From Giesbergeria sp. (GTDB lineage Bacteria; Pseudomonadota; Gammaproteobacteria; Burkholderiales; Burkholderiaceae_C): 64,000 nucleotides of DNA. Positions 1-8,986 of this stretch are shown here, piece after piece (position 1 is the stretch's first letter; each line of letters opens with the position of its first letter). The translations under genes and the position numbers were made by a program. The stretch is taken from assembly GCA_023150295.1 (NCBI GenBank), contig JAKLLE010000009.1, forward strand, positions 1-64,000. Reading direction: 5' to 3'. The notes below the pieces were generated by a model. That model saw nothing but the letters and a program-made list of their open reading frames with translations. It searched no databases and was not told where the DNA came from.

Positions 1-1
1 C

Positions 2-88
2 GAGGGAGCACTGCGGGTCACCCACGGGGGAATCGATGCGATAGCGCTGCGCATTCTTCCTGACAACCGCAAAGTGCTCAAATATTGA
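2..88 (+). CDS. possible 3' end of an unidentified gene
   Basis: An open frame enters from the left edge and ends at TGA 86-88, encoding about 28 residues that end in RKVLKY. It has the composition of a real protein end, but the fragment is too short to assign to a family and its stop lies inside the palindrome that precedes the Wadjet operon. It may be the tail of the gene flanking the defence operon, or a chance frame. Confidence 0.25.
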   Translation, partial: EGALRVTHGGIDAIALRILPDNRKVLKY

Positions 89-92
89 GCAC
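74..92. promoter_or_regulatory. 19-bp palindrome upstream of jetA (candidate operator)
   Basis: GTGCTCAA-ATA-TTGAGCAC forms a perfect 8-bp inverted repeat about 50 bp upstream of the jetA start. A symmetric site here would suit a dimeric repressor. No regulator gene for it is visible in the window, so the role is inference. Confidence 0.4.
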
Positions 93-140
93 CGAAGTGT
101 TTCCGCCATGTTGCGGTTTTGAATTTTGCAAGTCCCTCAC

Positions 141-1637
141 ATGCCCACCCTCAACCAGCAGCGCACCCACAAATACATCGCAGCCCGCCAGCAGCACCCG
201 GCCTGGCTGCTGCTGGCATCGCGGCGGGCGCCGCTGGTGCTGAGTTGCCTGGATGCGCTGTTCGAGCACCAGCGCGATGGTGTGGCGTTTGATGCCGCGG
301 TGCAAGCGCTGGCGGACATGCTGGCGGTGCATGCCAACGAGGTGGACTTTGAAATCGACAGCAACGACACCCTGAGCCAGGCCCGGCGCGAGGTGCGCGA
401 GTGGATACGGCGCGGGCTGGTGGTGGAGCGCGAGGGGCGGGTGTTCGAGACCGATGCGCTCAAGACCGCGCTGCGTTTCATCGCACAGCTCGATGGGCGC
501 ATGATGACCTCCACCGCATCGCGTCTGGCGGTGGTGCAGCGCGAAATCGACAACCTGGCCGCCGCACTCAACCCCGACCCGCAAAGCCGCACCGAGCATC
601 TGCAGCGCCGCATGGCAGACCTGCAGCAGCAGCTCGATGACGTGCAGGCGGGCCGCATCGCAGAGCTCACGCCCGAGCAGGCGGTGGAAGGCATTCGCGA
701 GGTGTATGCGCTGTCGGTCAGTCTGCGGGCCGACTTTCGGCGGGTGGAGGATTCATGGCGCGAGGCCGACCGTGCGTTGCGCGAGGCCATCATCAGCGCC
801 CGCCACCACCGGGGTGCGGTGATGGACCAGTTGCTGGACGGCCACGCCAACCTGCTCAACACGCAAGAGGGCCGGGTGTTCGACAGCTTCCACCAGCAAC
901 TGTCCCACCAAACCGAGCTGACAGAAATGCGCCAGCGCATCCGCCAGATCCTCGACCATCCTGCTGCAGACAAGGCGCTCGATGGCCTGCAGCACAGCAC
1001 GCTTCGTCTGCTGGTGCAGCAGCTCATCAAAGAAGCCAAAGTGGTGCAGGCCGTGCGCGCGCGCAGCGAGCGCGAGGTCAGCCAGTTCATGAAAACCGGC
1101 CAGGCGGCCGAGAACCAGCGCGTGGGCCAGTTGCTCAACGACGTGCTGGAGCAGGCCCTGCGCATCGACTGGCAGCGCCAGACCATGCGCCGCCAAAGCA
1201 CACCGCTGCCGCCGCTGGGCGTGGCCCTGGGCAGCGTTCCGCTGGTGGAGCGCCTGCGCGCCAAGTCGCTGGACGGTGGCGATCAGGCCGCGCTGCTGCT
1301 GACCACGGCCTACACCGACCTGGGCGAGATGGACGGCGAGTTCTGGCAGGCGTTTGAAGGGCTGGACCGCGACGCGCTGGTGCAGCGCACCTTGCAAACC
1401 TTGGCCGAGCGGGGCCAGCCGATGAGCTTGGCGGAACTGGCCGCCGCGCTGCCCCCGGGCGAGCACGACCTGGAAACCTTTGCGCTGTGGCTGGCCATGG
1501 CGCGCGAGGCCGGTGTGGCGCTGCAGCCGGGCGAGGAACACATCGACACAGAAGATGGCAGCCAGCGCTGGCGCTTTACCGTGCCGCGCGTGGCGCTGGA
1601 TGGCGCGCAACTGGCGCAGAGGGAGTGGGAACTGTGA
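141..1637 (+). CDS. jetA: Wadjet anti-plasmid protein JetA (DUF3375)
   Basis: This 498-residue protein opens with MPTLNQQRTHKYIAARQQHP and continues in the DUF3375 pattern of JetA, the kleisin-like subunit of the Wadjet SMC complex. A TTG codon at 126 is in frame, but ATG 141 fits the family N-terminus better. The middle is charged and helical, and the C-terminus looks like a winged-helix tail. The stop overlaps the jetB start by one base (TGATG), so translation is probably coupled. Wadjet complexes extrude and cleave small circular DNA, limiting plasmids. All four genes are present in the usual A-B-C-D order, which makes this call firm. Confidence 0.93.
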   Translation: MPTLNQQRTHKYIAARQQHPAWLLLASRRAPLVLSCLDALFEHQRDGVAFDAAVQALADMLAVHANEVDFEIDSNDTLSQARREVREWIRRGLVVEREGRVFETDALKTALRFIAQLDGRMMTSTASRLAVVQREIDNLAAALNPDPQSRTEHLQRRMADLQQQLDDVQAGRIAELTPEQAVEGIREVYALSVSLRADFRRVEDSWREADRALREAIISARHHRGAVMDQLLDGHANLLNTQEGRVFDSFHQQLSHQTELTEMRQRIRQILDHPAADKALDGLQHSTLRLLVQQLIKEAKVVQAVRARSEREVSQFMKTGQAAENQRVGQLLNDVLEQALRIDWQRQTMRRQSTPLPPLGVALGSVPLVERLRAKSLDGGDQAALLLTTAYTDLGEMDGEFWQAFEGLDRDALVQRTLQTLAERGQPMSLAELAAALPPGEHDLETFALWLAMAREAGVALQPGEEHIDTEDGSQRWRFTVPRVALDGAQLAQREWEL

Positions 1638-2383
1638 TGCAGCAGGAGCCGGATATTTTTGACCGCATGGCCGCGCAGGGTGCAAGTGCGCAAGCAGAAC
1701 AATCGCTATCAAAAGAAGAGCTGCCTGCGCTGGTTGAAAGCGGCATTGCAACACAAAGAACTTCAAGAACGCCGCCCAACGTGCGCCAGGCGCTACAGTT
1801 TTTGCTAGCGCACGGCTGGCTCGAATCTGCCACCAAGCCGAAGCTGTTCCACCTGATTGCGGCGCAAACCACACTGCTTGATGCGCTGCTGGAGCCGCTG
1901 GACCTGCGCGTGGTGGTGGACGATGTGCGCGGCCTGGCCTTTCTGGCCGTGGTGCCCGACTACGCGGGCGACGACACCGACGAGAGCGAGCAGGACGACT
2001 GGACGCACCCGCTGATGAAGCGCCAGCGGTTGACGCTGGAGCAATCGCTGCTGCTGGCCTTGCTGCGGCGCGAGTTCTTGCAGCGCGAGCAGGAAAGCGG
2101 CACCGGCACGGCGGTGCGCATCACGGTGGACAGCCTGCTTCCGCAGTTGGAGACCTACCTTGGGGCCACCGGCAGCGACATGCAGGAGCGCAAGCGCCTG
2201 GGCCAGCTGCTGGAGAACCTGCGCACGCACGGCATGGTGTCGGACGTGGATGCGCAAGACTGCATCACCATCCGCCCCATGATCGTGCACCTGCTCAACC
2301 CCGAAAACCTGCAAACGCTGCTGCTGCACCTGCGCGAGGTGGCAGAACAGGGCAGCGCAGCCCACGGCGGGGGCACGCCATGA
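1637..2383 (+). CDS. jetB: Wadjet protein JetB (DUF4194)
   Basis: This 248-residue protein has the size and position of JetB, the DUF4194 KITE-like subunit that bridges the kleisin JetA and the SMC ATPase JetC. It starts at ATG 1637, overlapping the jetA stop, and ends at TGA 2383, overlapping the jetC start (ATGA). Residues about 22-40 are encoded by a copy of the AT-rich dispersed repeat found elsewhere in the window (1702-1745), read through in frame. This stretch precedes the conserved part that begins near NVRQALQFLLAHGW, so the insertion is probably tolerated. Confidence 0.9.
   Translation: MQQEPDIFDRMAAQGASAQAEQSLSKEELPALVESGIATQRTSRTPPNVRQALQFLLAHGWLESATKPKLFHLIAAQTTLLDALLEPLDLRVVVDDVRGLAFLAVVPDYAGDDTDESEQDDWTHPLMKRQRLTLEQSLLLALLRREFLQREQESGTGTAVRITVDSLLPQLETYLGATGSDMQERKRLGQLLENLRTHGMVSDVDAQDCITIRPMIVHLLNPENLQTLLLHLREVAEQGSAAHGGGTP
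1702..1745 (+). repeat. dispersed AT-rich repeat copy inside jetB
   Basis: The order CGCTATCAAAAGAAGAGCTG, then CCTGCGCTGG, then AAAGCGGC follows the GCTAT / AGCTGC / GCGCT / AAGCG layout of the intergenic copies at 26365, 44381, 55537 and 58699. It is translated in frame as part of JetB. Confidence 0.55.
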
Positions 2384-5300
2384 GCGCCGACGCCTCCTAC
2401 ATCCTGCAAGAGCTGCACCTGTACAACTGGGGCGCGTTTGCGGGCCGCCACCAGGTGGCCATTGACCCCGGCAACAGCGCCATCATCGGCCCCACGGGCA
2501 GCGGCAAGACCACGCTGGTCGATGCGCTGATGACGCTGCTGTGCGCCAGCCCGCGTTACAACCTGGCCTCCACCGGCGGACACGAGAGCGACCGCGACCT
2601 GGTGAGCTATGTGCGCGGCGCCAGCGGCCAGGGCAACGACAGCGGCGACCACATTGCACGGGCGGGGCGCTGCGCCACGGGCATCTCTGCACGGCTGGTG
2701 CGCGGGGCTGAATCGGTCTGGCTCGGCGCGCTGCTGTGGTTTGACGGCAGCAGCCAATCCGCCGCCGACATGCAAAAACGCTGGTTCTTTGCGCAGGGCG
2801 CAGGCCACAGCCTGGACCTGTGGCTGGAAGAGCAGCACAGCGGCGGCGCACGCGCGCTCACAAGGCTGGCCAAGGACAGCGAGGGCCTGCAGATGTTCAG
2901 CAGCAAGGCGCCCTACCTGGCCAAGCTGCACAGCTTTTTTGAAGTGGGGCCCAATGCCTTCACGCTGCTCAACCGCGCGGCGGGGCTCAAGCAGCTCAAC
3001 AGCATTGACGAGATCTTTCGCGAGCTGGTGCTGGACGATCACTCGGCGTTTGAGGACGCACAAAAGGTGGTCGATGGGTTTGCCGAACTGGCTTCCATCC
3101 ACGCCGACCTGGAGCTGGCGAACGCGCAGTATGTGTCGCTGCTGCCGCTGCGCGATCTGGCTGCGCGCGAGCTGCAGCAGGCCCAGCACCTGGCGCACTT
3201 GCAGGCGCTGCAGCAACAGCTGCCGCTGTGGTTTGCGGCGCAGGGCGTGCAATGGTGGGGCGAACGCATCACGCAACTGCAGGCACAGATGGCGGCGCGG
3301 GGTGACGCACTGCATGCCGCGCAGGAGCACGTCAACACCACGCGAAAGGTCGAACAGGACTTGCACGGCCAATACCTGCAAGCCGGTGGCGCCAACATCG
3401 ACGTGCTGCGCGAGAACGTTGACCACGCACGCAAGGAGCTGGCGCGCGTCCAGAGCAACCTGGCGCAATACCAGGCCCTGGCGCGCAACCTGGGGCTGGG
3501 GGACCGCGCAGGGGCCGACCACCTGGTCAGCCATCAGGCCCAAGCCCAGGCGGCGATGGAACAGATCGACGCACAAGAGGCCGGGTTGCAGGCCGACGCC
3601 GAACGCGCCATCGCCCAGGCCCACAACGCCCACACCCGCCTGAACGAGATCCAGGCCGAATACGACGCCGTGCGCCAGCGCCCCGGCTCCAACCTGCCGA
3701 TGGAGTTCCAGCGCTTTCGCGCCGAGCTGGCCGAGCACCTGGGCTTGCCCGAAACCGACCTGCCCTTTGCCGCCGAGCTGGTGGAGGTGCGCAAAGCCGA
3801 GCAAGCGTGGCGCGGCGCCATCGAGCGCGCGCTGGGCAGCCACCGGCTGCGGATTTTGGTGCCCCACGCAGCAATGCACACCGCCCTGCAGTGGGTGAAC
3901 CAGCGGCACAACCGGCTGCATGTGCGCCTGCTCGAAGTGCGTGATGCCACGCCTGCGGCCTTTCTTGCCGACGGCTTTGCACGTAAGCTCAACCTCAAGC
4001 CCGCAGCACCCTCAGCCCACCTGAGCACGCTGCGCCAACTGCTGTCCAACCTGGACCGCCACTGCGTGCCCGACGTCGAAACCCTGGAGCGCACGCCGCA
4101 AGCCATGACGGCGCAGGGGCTGATGTCCAGCCAATCCGGCTACTTCGACAAACAAGACCAGAAACGCCTGGACCAGGACTGGATGACGGGGTTTGACAAC
4201 CGCGACCGGCTGATGCATTTGCTACAAAAAATGGAGCTGCTGGCGCTTGACCATCAAGCGCTGGACGCCCAAAAGACCCAAACTTTGCACACCCAGCGGC
4301 GCGCGCAGGAGCAGCGCCAGCTGTGGGCCGCGCTCCAGGCACTGCGGACCGAAGATCTGGACACCGCCACCGCCCAAACGCAGTTGCAGCACAAAGAGCA
4401 GCAGCTGCAGGCGCTGCTCCACCCCGACTCCGGCACCGCACAGGCCCAGCAGCGCTGGGAGGCCGCTCAAACCCAGACCCGCGCTGCAGAGGGGCAACTG
4501 CGCGATCTGCAAACGGCCCAGACGCAAGACGAAACCTTGCGGGCGGCGGCACAGAAGCAGCACGGCGCGTACCAGGCGCGCAGCACCGACACATTCGCCA
4601 TCGACGCCGGCTTTGCCGTGCAACTGGCCCGCGCCGGGCACCGGCTGCCCCCGCTCGATGGCGACAACCTCGAAGCCCAGGAGCGCGACGCAGGCACTGC
4701 CGTACAAGCCAAAGCCGCTGAGGCCAGCAAGAAGCTGAACACCCTGCACACCGACATCGTGCGCCAGATGGGCAAAGCCCAGGCTGAAGACCGCGGCGCG
4801 CTGGCCGACCACGCGCAAGAGGTGGGCGCGCTGCCCCACTACCTGCAACGCCTGCAGGTGCTGGAGGAAGAGGCCCTGCCGCACAAGCGCCAGCGGTTTC
4901 AGGAATACCTCAACAACACCTCGCAGCAGGGCGTGGACACGCTGCTCAATGGCATCGCCGCGCAGGTGGCGGACATTGAAGAGCGCATTGCGCAACTCAA
5001 CCAGACGCTGCAGCGCGTGGACTTTCAGCCCGGCCGCTATTTGCAGCTGGAGCCGCGCGCCGTCGTCCACCAAAGCCTGCAAGAGCTCAACCGCGCCCAG
5101 GCCCAGCTACGCACCGAAAGCCTGCGCGACGATGGCGGGCAAAGCCACTACCGCGCGCTGCGCGCCATCGTGGAGATTTTGCAAACCCACGCCAGCAACC
5201 GCCGCAGCAAGGCCGCCCAGGCGCTGCTGGACGCCCGCTACCGCCTGCAGTTTGCCGTGCTGGTGCTGGACCGGGCCAGTGGCCAGATGCTGGAGCGGCG

Positions 5301-5682
5301 CACCGGCTCGCAAGGCGGCAGCGGGGGCGAGAAGGAGATCATCGCCAGCTACGTGCTCACCGCTTCGCTGAGCTACGCGCTGTGCCCCGATGGCGCCAGC
5401 CGCCCGGTGTTCGGCACCATCGTGCTGGACGAGGCGTTCTCCAAAAGCTCGCAGGCCGTGGCCGCGCGCATCATCCAGGCGCTGCGCGAATTTGGCCTGC
5501 ACGCGCTGTTCGTCACGCCCAACAAAGAGGTGCGTCTGCTGCGCAACCACACGCGCAGCGCAGTGGTGGTGCACCGGCGCGGTGCACAGGCCACGCTGGC
5601 ATCGCTGCGCTGGGAGGAAATCGACGCATTCCGCCGCAGCGCTCCAAGCGCTCCAAGCGCCTCTACCGGCATAGAGGCATGA
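2380..5682 (+). CDS. jetC: Wadjet SMC-like ATPase JetC
   Basis: This 1100-residue protein is the SMC/Rad50-like motor of Wadjet. Residues 37-46 form the Walker A loop (GPTGSGKTTL). Long glutamine- and alanine-rich coiled-coil arms follow, with a central hinge around residues 430-560. The C-terminal head carries an ABC signature (GGSGGEKE) and Walker B (TIVLDEAFSK), followed by the TPNKEV region typical of SbcC/MukB-like heads. It overlaps jetB and jetD by four bases each. The coiled coil at 4218-4272 is partly encoded by a dispersed repeat. The tail has a short Ala-Pro-Ser tandem repeat. All ATPase motifs are intact, so the system should be functional. Confidence 0.93.
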   Translation: MSADASYILQELHLYNWGAFAGRHQVAIDPGNSAIIGPTGSGKTTLVDALMTLLCASPRYNLASTGGHESDRDLVSYVRGASGQGNDSGDHIARAGRCATGISARLVRGAESVWLGALLWFDGSSQSAADMQKRWFFAQGAGHSLDLWLEEQHSGGARALTRLAKDSEGLQMFSSKAPYLAKLHSFFEVGPNAFTLLNRAAGLKQLNSIDEIFRELVLDDHSAFEDAQKVVDGFAELASIHADLELANAQYVSLLPLRDLAARELQQAQHLAHLQALQQQLPLWFAAQGVQWWGERITQLQAQMAARGDALHAAQEHVNTTRKVEQDLHGQYLQAGGANIDVLRENVDHARKELARVQSNLAQYQALARNLGLGDRAGADHLVSHQAQAQAAMEQIDAQEAGLQADAERAIAQAHNAHTRLNEIQAEYDAVRQRPGSNLPMEFQRFRAELAEHLGLPETDLPFAAELVEVRKAEQAWRGAIERALGSHRLRILVPHAAMHTALQWVNQRHNRLHVRLLEVRDATPAAFLADGFARKLNLKPAAPSAHLSTLRQLLSNLDRHCVPDVETLERTPQAMTAQGLMSSQSGYFDKQDQKRLDQDWMTGFDNRDRLMHLLQKMELLALDHQALDAQKTQTLHTQRRAQEQRQLWAALQALRTEDLDTATAQTQLQHKEQQLQALLHPDSGTAQAQQRWEAAQTQTRAAEGQLRDLQTAQTQDETLRAAAQKQHGAYQARSTDTFAIDAGFAVQLARAGHRLPPLDGDNLEAQERDAGTAVQAKAAEASKKLNTLHTDIVRQMGKAQAEDRGALADHAQEVGALPHYLQRLQVLEEEALPHKRQRFQEYLNNTSQQGVDTLLNGIAAQVADIEERIAQLNQTLQRVDFQPGRYLQLEPRAVVHQSLQELNRAQAQLRTESLRDDGGQSHYRALRAIVEILQTHASNRRSKAAQALLDARYRLQFAVLVLDRASGQMLERRTGSQGGSGGEKEIIASYVLTASLSYALCPDGASRPVFGTIVLDEAFSKSSQAVAARIIQALREFGLHALFVTPNKEVRLLRNHTRSAVVVHRRGAQATLASLRWEEIDAFRRSAPSAPSASTGIEA
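4218..4272 (+). repeat. dispersed AT-rich repeat copy inside jetC
   Basis: TTTGCTACAAAAAATGGAGC followed by TGCTGGCGCTTG, then CAAGCGCTGGACGCC, follows the same layout as the intergenic copies. It is read in frame within the coiled-coil arm of JetC. Confidence 0.6.
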
Positions 5683-6950
5683 AGTCACCCCAGGATCTGG
5701 CCGCACGGCTGGCCCAACACTGGAACAGTGCCGATTGGCGCGAACGCCAGCTTCTGGGCACCGCCGCAGCGTGGCCGCTGACCCTGTCCATCGGCCAGCC
5801 TGACACTGCCGTGTTTCTGAACGACGCCGCCGCGCTGCGCAGCCATCTGCAGCAATGGCGTGCCGTGGAGCAGCATGGCCTGGGCAGCGTGCAGTGGCAG
5901 GAGCGGCGCTACCGTGGCAGCAGCGGTGCCATCGCCGTGCCCACGCACTGGCAACTGGCCAAGCCTTCGCAATGCGTGGCGGCCATCGTTCACTTCAAGG
6001 TGCCGGGGCATGCGCAGGTGAAAAGCGACTACACCCGGCTCGGCGCCCTCATCGCGGTGGTAGAGCACCCCGGCTTTCAGCGCCTGCTGGTACGCCGCCT
6101 GGTGCAGTGGCGCGACACACCGGCCGAAGCCGTCATTGCCGCTGCGCACATGGCGCTGCAACTGGAGCCCGGCTGCGCCCGAGGCAAGCCCCTGCGCGCG
6201 CTGGCCGTGCAGGGCAATGACAGCAAGTTCTTTGAGCGCCACGCCAACCTGCTCACGGCCCTGCTGGACGAGCGCTTCGACGGCGAGGCCAGCCGCCAGG
6301 GGCTGGTCGGCTTTCTGGGCGCGCTGCCGGAGGACGACCACTGGCTGCTCATCGCCCCGCTGGCCCCGGGTCTGCTGCCCTTCGCACGCCAGCGCGTTCG
6401 CGCCAGCGAGTTGATCACGACGCCGCTGCCCGCCCACCGCGTCCTGCTGGTGGAGAACGAACGCTGCCTGCACCAGCTGCCGCGGCCCTTGGCGGACACC
6501 ATCGCCGTGCTGGGCGCCGGGTTGAACCTGGGCTGGCTGGCGGCGCCCTGGCTACGCGGGCGTGCCGTCGCTTACTGGGGCGACCTGGACACCTGGGGCC
6601 TGCACATGCTGGCCAGCGCGCGCGGCCACCTGCCGCATCTTCAAGCATTGCTGATGGATCGCGCCACTTTCGAAACCCACCAGCATTTGGCCGTGACCGA
6701 GCCAGTGCATGCCTGTGCACCCACCTGCCTGGCGCTGCAACCCGATGAGGCCTTACTCGATAGCTACTTGCGCGCCCTGAAAAAAGGGCGGTTGGAGCAG
6801 GAATTTTTGCCGTCGGACGTGGTGCAGCACGCCGTGCGCGCCTGGGTCGCAGCAGGTTCTGCGGCCGGTGCCGTTGCGGGAGAGGCGCAGGCCAACGACG
6901 CTCCACCGTTCAGCCCAGCACCCACGTCGCCACCTGCGTGTAGCCACTGA
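5679..6950 (+). CDS. jetD: Wadjet nuclease subunit JetD (Toprim/DUF2220)
   Basis: This 423-residue protein begins at ATG 5679, overlapping the jetC stop (ATGA). It matches JetD: an N-terminal DUF3322-type half, then a C-terminal Toprim domain related to topoisomerase VI subunit A. The Toprim glutamate is in VLLVENE (about residue 258), and the acidic DLD pair is in YWGDLDTWG (about residues 303-305). JetD is the subunit that cleaves the DNA loop after extrusion. The last 41 bp overlap the convergent permease gene at 6910-6950, so the C-terminal proline-rich tail is shared antisense sequence. Confidence 0.92.
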   Translation: MKSPQDLAARLAQHWNSADWRERQLLGTAAAWPLTLSIGQPDTAVFLNDAAALRSHLQQWRAVEQHGLGSVQWQERRYRGSSGAIAVPTHWQLAKPSQCVAAIVHFKVPGHAQVKSDYTRLGALIAVVEHPGFQRLLVRRLVQWRDTPAEAVIAAAHMALQLEPGCARGKPLRALAVQGNDSKFFERHANLLTALLDERFDGEASRQGLVGFLGALPEDDHWLLIAPLAPGLLPFARQRVRASELITTPLPAHRVLLVENERCLHQLPRPLADTIAVLGAGLNLGWLAAPWLRGRAVAYWGDLDTWGLHMLASARGHLPHLQALLMDRATFETHQHLAVTEPVHACAPTCLALQPDEALLDSYLRALKKGRLEQEFLPSDVVQHAVRAWVAAGSAAGAVAGEAQANDAPPFSPAPTSPPACSH

Positions 6951-7956
6951 TGCCCAGCAGAATGTTGAGCGGAAACGTCAGCCCGAGCGACAGGCCCACG
7001 TAGAGCGACGGATTAGCCTCGGGGATGGCATAGCGCACCACGGCGGGCACGGCGATGTAGGACGCGCTGGCGGCCAGCACCATGAGCAGCACGGTGTCGC
7101 CCAGCGGCAGGCCGGCCGCCTGCGCCAGCAGCAGCGGCAGGCCGGCCGCCTGCGCCAGCAGCAGCGCCAGGCCGGCATGCACGGGCGGCGCCAGCAGGCC
7201 GTAGGCGATGAGCAGGGGCGGCTGGCTGCGCAGGCCGGGCAGGTTGCGCGCGGCGCTCAGGCCCATGTCCAGCAGGAAGAAGGCCAGCATGCCCTTGAAC
7301 AGATCGCCGGCAAAGGGCTGCATGGCCTGCTGGCCCGCCTCGCCCGTGAGCAGGCCCACGGCCATGGCGCCGAGCAGCAGCAACTGGGCGCCGTCGGTGA
7401 AGGATTCGTGCAGCACTTTGGAGAGAGAAAAGCCCGCCCCTCCCTGACCACCGCCCAGCGCCAGGGTGCCGCCACCACCGACCTGCACGGCAACGGGCGT
7501 GGCGGCCTGGCTGCGGCGCAGGGCATTGGCCATGAGCACGGCCAGGATGATGGCGGGCGACTCCATCAGGGCCATGGCGGCAGCCATGTGGCCGCCGTAG
7601 GCGATGCCCTGGGCGTCGAGGTGGGCCGTGGCCGTGATGAAGGTGACGGCGCTGACCGAGCCGTAGGTGGCGGCCACGGCCGCGGCGTCGAAGCGCGGAA
7701 TGAAACGGCTCAGCAGCAGATAGCTGGCCACCGGCACCGCCACGGCCAGCGCCACTGCCAGCCCCAGGCCCGTGGCCACCTGCGCCGTGAGGCCCGACTG
7801 CGCCAGCGCGAAGCCCCCCTTGAGGCCCAGCGCCATCAGCAGGTACAACGACAGGAAACGCGAGATGGGCGCGGGAATTTCTAGATTGGACTTGACCAGT
7901 CCGGCAAAGACGCCGAAGACGAAGAACAGGATGGCAGGGTCGATCAGGGTGTGCAT
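6910..7956 (-). CDS. sodium-dependent bicarbonate-type permease (SbtA family)
   Basis: This polytopic membrane protein of about 348 residues begins MHTLIDPAILFFVFGVF, with about ten hydrophobic segments. It resembles the sodium-dependent bicarbonate transporter (SbtA/DUF897) family. ATG 7956 is chosen over an upstream in-frame start at 7998 because it opens directly on the first membrane segment. A 30-bp tandem duplication (7102-7161) repeats LLLAQAAGLP in one membrane segment. The gene is divergent from a LysR regulator, a common arrangement for this permease. The substrate is inferred from family only. Confidence 0.8.
   Translation of the reverse strand: MHTLIDPAILFFVFGVFAGLVKSNLEIPAPISRFLSLYLLMALGLKGGFALAQSGLTAQVATGLGLAVALAVAVPVASYLLLSRFIPRFDAAAVAATYGSVSAVTFITATAHLDAQGIAYGGHMAAAMALMESPAIILAVLMANALRRSQAATPVAVQVGGGGTLALGGGQGGAGFSLSKVLHESFTDGAQLLLLGAMAVGLLTGEAGQQAMQPFAGDLFKGMLAFFLLDMGLSAARNLPGLRSQPPLLIAYGLLAPPVHAGLALLLAQAAGLPLLLAQAAGLPLGDTVLLMVLAASASYIAVPAVVRYAIPEANPSLYVGLSLGLTFPLNILLGISGYTQVATWVLG
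7102..7161. repeat. 30-bp perfect tandem duplication
   Basis: Two identical 30-bp units (7102-7131 and 7132-7161) lie inside the permease gene. They add ten residues in frame to a hydrophobic segment and look like replication slippage. Confidence 0.9.
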
Positions 7957-8047
7957 GGCAGGGCTTTCACAGGCTCGGCGTGACTGTAGGGGCTCCAATG
8001 GATAAAGTAAAATCGATATTCAAATAGCTATCCATAGCTTTTTATCT
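7957..8047. promoter_or_regulatory. divergent promoter region between permease and LysR gene
   Basis: This 91-bp AT-rich gap holds the divergent starts. ATAGCTATCCATAGC near 8022-8036 is a short dyad that could be part of a LysR site. No further motif is certain. Confidence 0.45.
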
Positions 8048-8986
8048 ATGAATATCACCTTCCGCCAGATGCGCCTGTTCCTGGCGCTGGCCGATACGGG
8101 CAGCGTCAGCGGCGCGGCGCGGGCCCTGCATGTGACGCAGCCCACCGCGTCCATGCAGCTGCGCGAGGTGACCGAGGCCGTGGGCCTGCCGCTGTACGAG
8201 GTGATCGGGCGGCGCGTGCACCTCACCGACGCCGGGCGCGACCTGGCCGCCACGGCACGCGCCATCGTCGATGCATGGGAGAACTTCGGCCAGCGGGTCA
8301 ACGCCATGCACGGCCTCACGCGCGGGCGCCTGCGCGTGGCCGTGGTCAGCACGGCCAAGTACTTCGTACCGCGCCTGCTGGGCGGCTTTTGCACGCAGTA
8401 CCCGGACATCGAGATCGCGCTGGAGGTGCTCAACCGCGACGGCGTGGTGCAGCGCCTGCGCGAGAACCTGGACGATCTCTACGTCATGTCCATGCCCCCG
8501 GCGGATCTGGACCTGGAAGACCATGTCTTTCTCTCCAACCCGCTGGTGCTCGTGGCCTGGCAGGGCCATCGCCTGGCGAAGCGCCGCCGCATCGCCCTGG
8601 CGGACCTGGGCGACGAGCGCTTCGTGCTGCGCGAACGCGGCTCCGGTACCCGGCTGGCCACGGACCGTTTCTTCGCGGCCCAGGGCTTCGAGGCGCCCAC
8701 GCGGCTGGAACTGGGCAGCAACGAGGCCATCAAGGAAGCCGTGGCGGGCCGCCTCGGGCTGGCCGTGCTGTCCCGGCATGCCCTGCGCGACAGCGAGCTG
8801 GAAACCGATCTGTGCGTGCTGCCGGTGCAGGGCATGCCCATTCCCTCGCAATGGCATGTGGTGCACCCGCGCGCCAAGCAGCTCTCGCCGATTGCGCAGG
8901 TCTTTCGCGCCCACCTGCTGGGCGCCGCAGGCCAGGCACCCGCCCAGACCGGGCGAGGCTCAGTGCCGCTACAGTCGGCGCCATGA
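8048..8986 (+). CDS. LysR-family transcriptional regulator (CbbR-like)
   Basis: This 312-residue LysR-type regulator has an N-terminal helix-turn-helix at about residues 18-37 (GSVSGAARALHVTQPTASMQ) and a substrate-binding domain from about residue 90. The sequence style is like CbbR and related regulators of carbon-assimilation genes. It is divergent from the bicarbonate-type permease and most likely controls it, as LysR proteins usually do for divergent neighbours. It overlaps the next gene by four bases (ATGA). Confidence 0.85.
   Translation: MNITFRQMRLFLALADTGSVSGAARALHVTQPTASMQLREVTEAVGLPLYEVIGRRVHLTDAGRDLAATARAIVDAWENFGQRVNAMHGLTRGRLRVAVVSTAKYFVPRLLGGFCTQYPDIEIALEVLNRDGVVQRLRENLDDLYVMSMPPADLDLEDHVFLSNPLVLVAWQGHRLAKRRRIALADLGDERFVLRERGSGTRLATDRFFAAQGFEAPTRLELGSNEAIKEAVAGRLGLAVLSRHALRDSELETDLCVLPVQGMPIPSQWHVVHPRAKQLSPIAQVFRAHLLGAAGQAPAQTGRGSVPLQSAP

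Noticed and set aside
2155-3921. Long open frames antisense to jetC and to many other GC-rich genes
   Set aside because: They are compositional shadows: no family motifs, Leu/His/Gln or Arg/Ser-rich peptides, and a real gene on the other strand.
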